DNA of 15,881 bases from JBCBZH01 sp039815415. GTDB taxonomy: Bacteria; Bacteroidota; Rhodothermia; Rhodothermales; Rubricoccaceae. The position numbers were made by a program, and so were the translations under genes. This document shows, in pieces, positions 15,201 to 15,881 of this stretch. The notes beneath the pieces were generated by a model. The model did no database searches. It saw only the letters and a program-made list of their open reading frames with translations, and was not told the DNA's origin. The stretch's first letter is position 1. Each line of letters opens with the position of its first letter. Location: positions 1 through 15,881 of the forward strand of contig JBCBZH010000072.1 of the NCBI GenBank assembly GCA_039815415.1, read 5' to 3'.

Positions 15201-15517
15201 TCGTCGGCGTAGAGGATGATCGACTTGCGCTCATCGAACTCGTGGCCGAGGATGGCGCTGAGGCGATCGTACCAGCGCTCGGCCATGCGGGCCACGTCCC
15301 GCGAAGCCTGCTCCACGCCCTCGTAGTAGTAGATATCGAAGTGCTCCGTCTCCAGAATCTTGAAGTCGAAATTGTCGTAGCGGACCTTGTTTCGACCGAA
15401 GTACTGGGCCTGGGCCGCCGGCGTGAGGGCGAACAGGAGCACTGCGAGGAGACACCCGATGCCTAAGGTCAGCGGACGAGGACCAGCGTACGAGCCAGCA
15501 ACAGAAAGAGGGCGCAT
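12242..15517 (-). CDS. Outer-membrane fusion: peptidase-MA-like zinc protease, TolB/PD40 propeller, Omp85-like barrel
   Basis: A 1091-residue exported protein in three parts. ATG 15517 is chosen because it is followed by a signal peptide (LAVLLFALTPAAQAQ, cleavage near 38); 50 further codons upstream look like leader DNA. Residues about 45-285 form a gluzincin/peptidase-MA-like domain: HELVH (H149, E150, H153) and EGLAEYLS supplying the third ligand, probably E178. A basic linker rich in Arg/Gln (about 300-322) leads to a WD40-like propeller (about 345-640) with PD40 repeats: LSPDGKYVAYLS, WSPDGTQFAYV, WSPDGSQLAFAG, WRPDGSSIAFTTD and WSPDGQSLYFIS. From about 690 to the end there are amphipathic strands of an outer-membrane barrel. 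The Omp85/BamA hallmark VRGY is at 951-954, and the terminal strand ends in Trp 1091, suitable for BAM recognition. The protease and propeller should therefore face the periplasm or the surface, anchored by the barrel. The substrate is unknown. Orthologous fusions are likely in FCB bacteria, though I cannot confirm that here. Confidence 0.85.
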   Translation of the reverse strand: MRPLSVAGSYAGPRPLTLGIGCLLAVLLFALTPAAQAQYFGRNKVRYDNFDFKILETEHFDIYYYEGVEQASRDVARMAERWYDRLSAILGHEFDERKSIILYADDADFRQTNITNIGEGTQGVTEGLRQRVVLPVAGSYAETDHVLGHELVHQFQYDMAQSSGRFAQFVRMPLFLIEGLAEYLSVGREDALTSMWMRDAILRDDFPTISQLQRSGGYNEYQYGQPFWAYIGGTYGDEAAIRLFRTAMEMPIDSAIVTVTGLDPDDLSNRWREALRDQLVPGSAGRTVPQPPRTAEQLAEIAQNRDRRRQDRQEGKQARRPRFLAYPDSFAVMQGTRLLAKERETGTINIAPQLSPDGKYVAYLSEKDLFGIDLFLANAETGEVVAKLEEVGTDPHTDALRFIASAGTWSPDGTQFAYVVFAGGDNEIAILDVSRREVARRIKVADLGAIKDPSWSPDGSQLAFAGVKGGQTDLYLVDVTGPSSGQVRQLTNDRFADIQPAWRPDGSSIAFTTDRGPGTSFDRLTFAPMRLGLYDIASGEIEVLSLFPGAKHINPAWSPDGQSLYFISDNGGFKDVYRRDMETAALYQVTNLATGVSGIANHSPALSVSRGTGALAYSVFEGQRYSVYRLAEEEAGGTPVTEVLFAEGADILPPADAQARSKVTGYLADARSGLPSTSEFPERDYRSRLSLDYVSQPQIGATYNSPYTGGGLGAQGGIFMLFSDQLSDNRLGLTLQANGTFKDIGGQAVYLNQTRRLNYGAAVGHIPYLQPFLGPAPEGYLTRYYRRTYVSQASLISAYPLNRSQRFELDGGYTRYGYDLEYDSFLFEDGFVQYEGRRSAPDEIAQALRLQTEPLHLGQAGAAFIGDYSYFGFASPINGSRYRFGVDGTVGTLNFATVTADYRTYIMARTGILPDRAPITLAARALHYGRYLGDADENRLYPLYLGYGSLVRGYSFNSFGDLANGASAFDAFENRLFGSRMGVGSVEVRIPLLGTPQFGLVSFPYLPTELTFFGDAGVTWGLATRDLQGEPTTTSISDAQPIFSAGVSTRVNLLGALVLEPYYALPFSRYGEDGDLANGRGVFGLNLTPGW

Positions 15518-15729
15518 CGGATTTGGGGAAGAGAGCGGCGCGGCGGAAATGTACCGGCCACTCGTTGTACGGGTTCTCGCTGAAGGTGTCGTGACCGGTT
15601 GGAAACCGTGTTGCGAGTGAACAAAGAACGACGAAGGAAACCGTCCGATGGCAATCGGCCGGCGCACTTCGGGGTGCCCTGCATCGTTACCCGAGAGCCG
15701 GACACACGGCTGTTCGAGGCGAACCCCTC
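15518..15729. other. Intergenic region upstream of the large fusion gene
   Basis: Non-coding stretch between the large minus-strand gene and the open frame at the right edge. It presumably holds the promoter of the fusion gene. A minus-strand TACATTTC (about 15549-15556) is near the Bacteroidota -7 box TAnnTTTG but lacks a TTG at the expected distance, so I do not call it. The plus frame leading into 15730 is free of stops from 15595, without a start codon before 15730. Confidence 0.3.
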
Positions 15730-15881
15730 ATGAACCGCGTGCCAGACAGGGTGAACTACGAAACCCTGGCCGCCGTTGGTACTCTACAGGTACCTGAGGG
15801 CACTCGTTTTGCCCCCTACCTGGCGCCCCTTGCTGACTCCGAACGGCACGTTGCCGTTCCACTCCTTCGGTCTTCTCCACA
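15730..15881 (+). CDS. Unidentified partial open frame running off the right edge
   Basis: ATG 15730 opens 50 codons without a stop up to the window end (MNRVPDRVNYETLAAVGTLQ onwards). I do not recognise it. Third-position GC is about 57%, clearly lower than in the neighbours, so it is either non-coding, foreign, or part of a mobile element interrupted at a contig edge. A perfect hairpin (GAACGGCA / TGCCGTTC, 15841-15859) lies inside it. No ribosome-binding site or signal peptide is seen. Confidence 0.25.
   Translation, partial: MNRVPDRVNYETLAAVGTLQVPEGTRFAPYLAPLADSERHVAVPLLRSSP

Noticed and set aside
15600..15881. tRNA, tmRNA, RNase P RNA or group II intron at the right edge
   Set aside because: I compared by eye with the conserved cores I know (T-loop, RNase P GAGGAAAGTCC, intron domain V) and found no convincing match on either strand.

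Overview
The window is about 64% GC, gene-dense, and looks like chromosomal DNA from the Bacteroidota/Rhodothermota side of the FCB group, plausibly a Rhodothermales/Rubricoccaceae relative. That placement is an inference. It rests on a PorV/PorQ-family outer-membrane protein directly behind a beta-propeller protein with a FlgD-like C-terminal domain (the arrangement of type IX secretion cargo and shuttle), on lipoproteins and an Omp85-type barrel, and on the absence of Shine-Dalgarno sequences before the start codons. Both edges look like contig ends: the first ~60 bases carry frame-breaking differences inside an otherwise clean aminotransferase, and the last ~150 bases hold an open frame with different codon use.

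Layout. Plus strand, 1-6344: a 5'-broken class I aminotransferase; a site-2 (M50) membrane metalloprotease; a small two-domain lipoprotein; a ~300 bp repeat-filled gap with a dRS3-like palindromic element and a related half copy; a secreted Asp-box beta-propeller with a FlgD-like C-terminal domain; and a PorV/PorQ-family barrel whose start overlaps the propeller stop. Minus strand, 6347-8311: a small exported membrane protein, a DUF6891-like protein and a CPBP (CAAX/Abi) membrane protease. Plus strand, 8516-10297: a NagZ-like GH3 lipoprotein. Minus strand, 10294-15517: a Uma2-family nuclease-fold protein, quinone-type dihydroorotate dehydrogenase (pyrD) and a 1091-residue protein joining a zinc-peptidase domain, a TolB/PD40 propeller and an Omp85-like barrel. 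An unidentified open frame runs off the right edge.

Most of the genes concern the cell envelope: secretion, envelope proteolysis and peptidoglycan recycling. pyrD and the aminotransferase are central metabolism. No phage, plasmid, CRISPR or classical defence system is visible.

The strongest unexplained signal is a DNA word, CGCCAGCTCG, or CGAGCTGGCG on the other strand. I count 16 exact copies, plus 11 copies of CGCCAGCCCG, so the consensus CGCCAGCYCG occurs 27 times in 15.9 kb against a rough chance expectation below one. It is read in several codon frames, and four intergenic copies lie 11-20 bp after a stop codon in the sense orientation. Its density resembles that of a DNA-uptake sequence or another genome-wide signature. 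Other items of interest are a G-rich heptad repeat inserted in frame in pyrD, a class-1-type cysteine in the class-2-like PyrD, a 31-bp inverted repeat in front of pyrD, compensatory changes between the two copies of the hairpin repeat, and the protease-propeller-barrel fusion.
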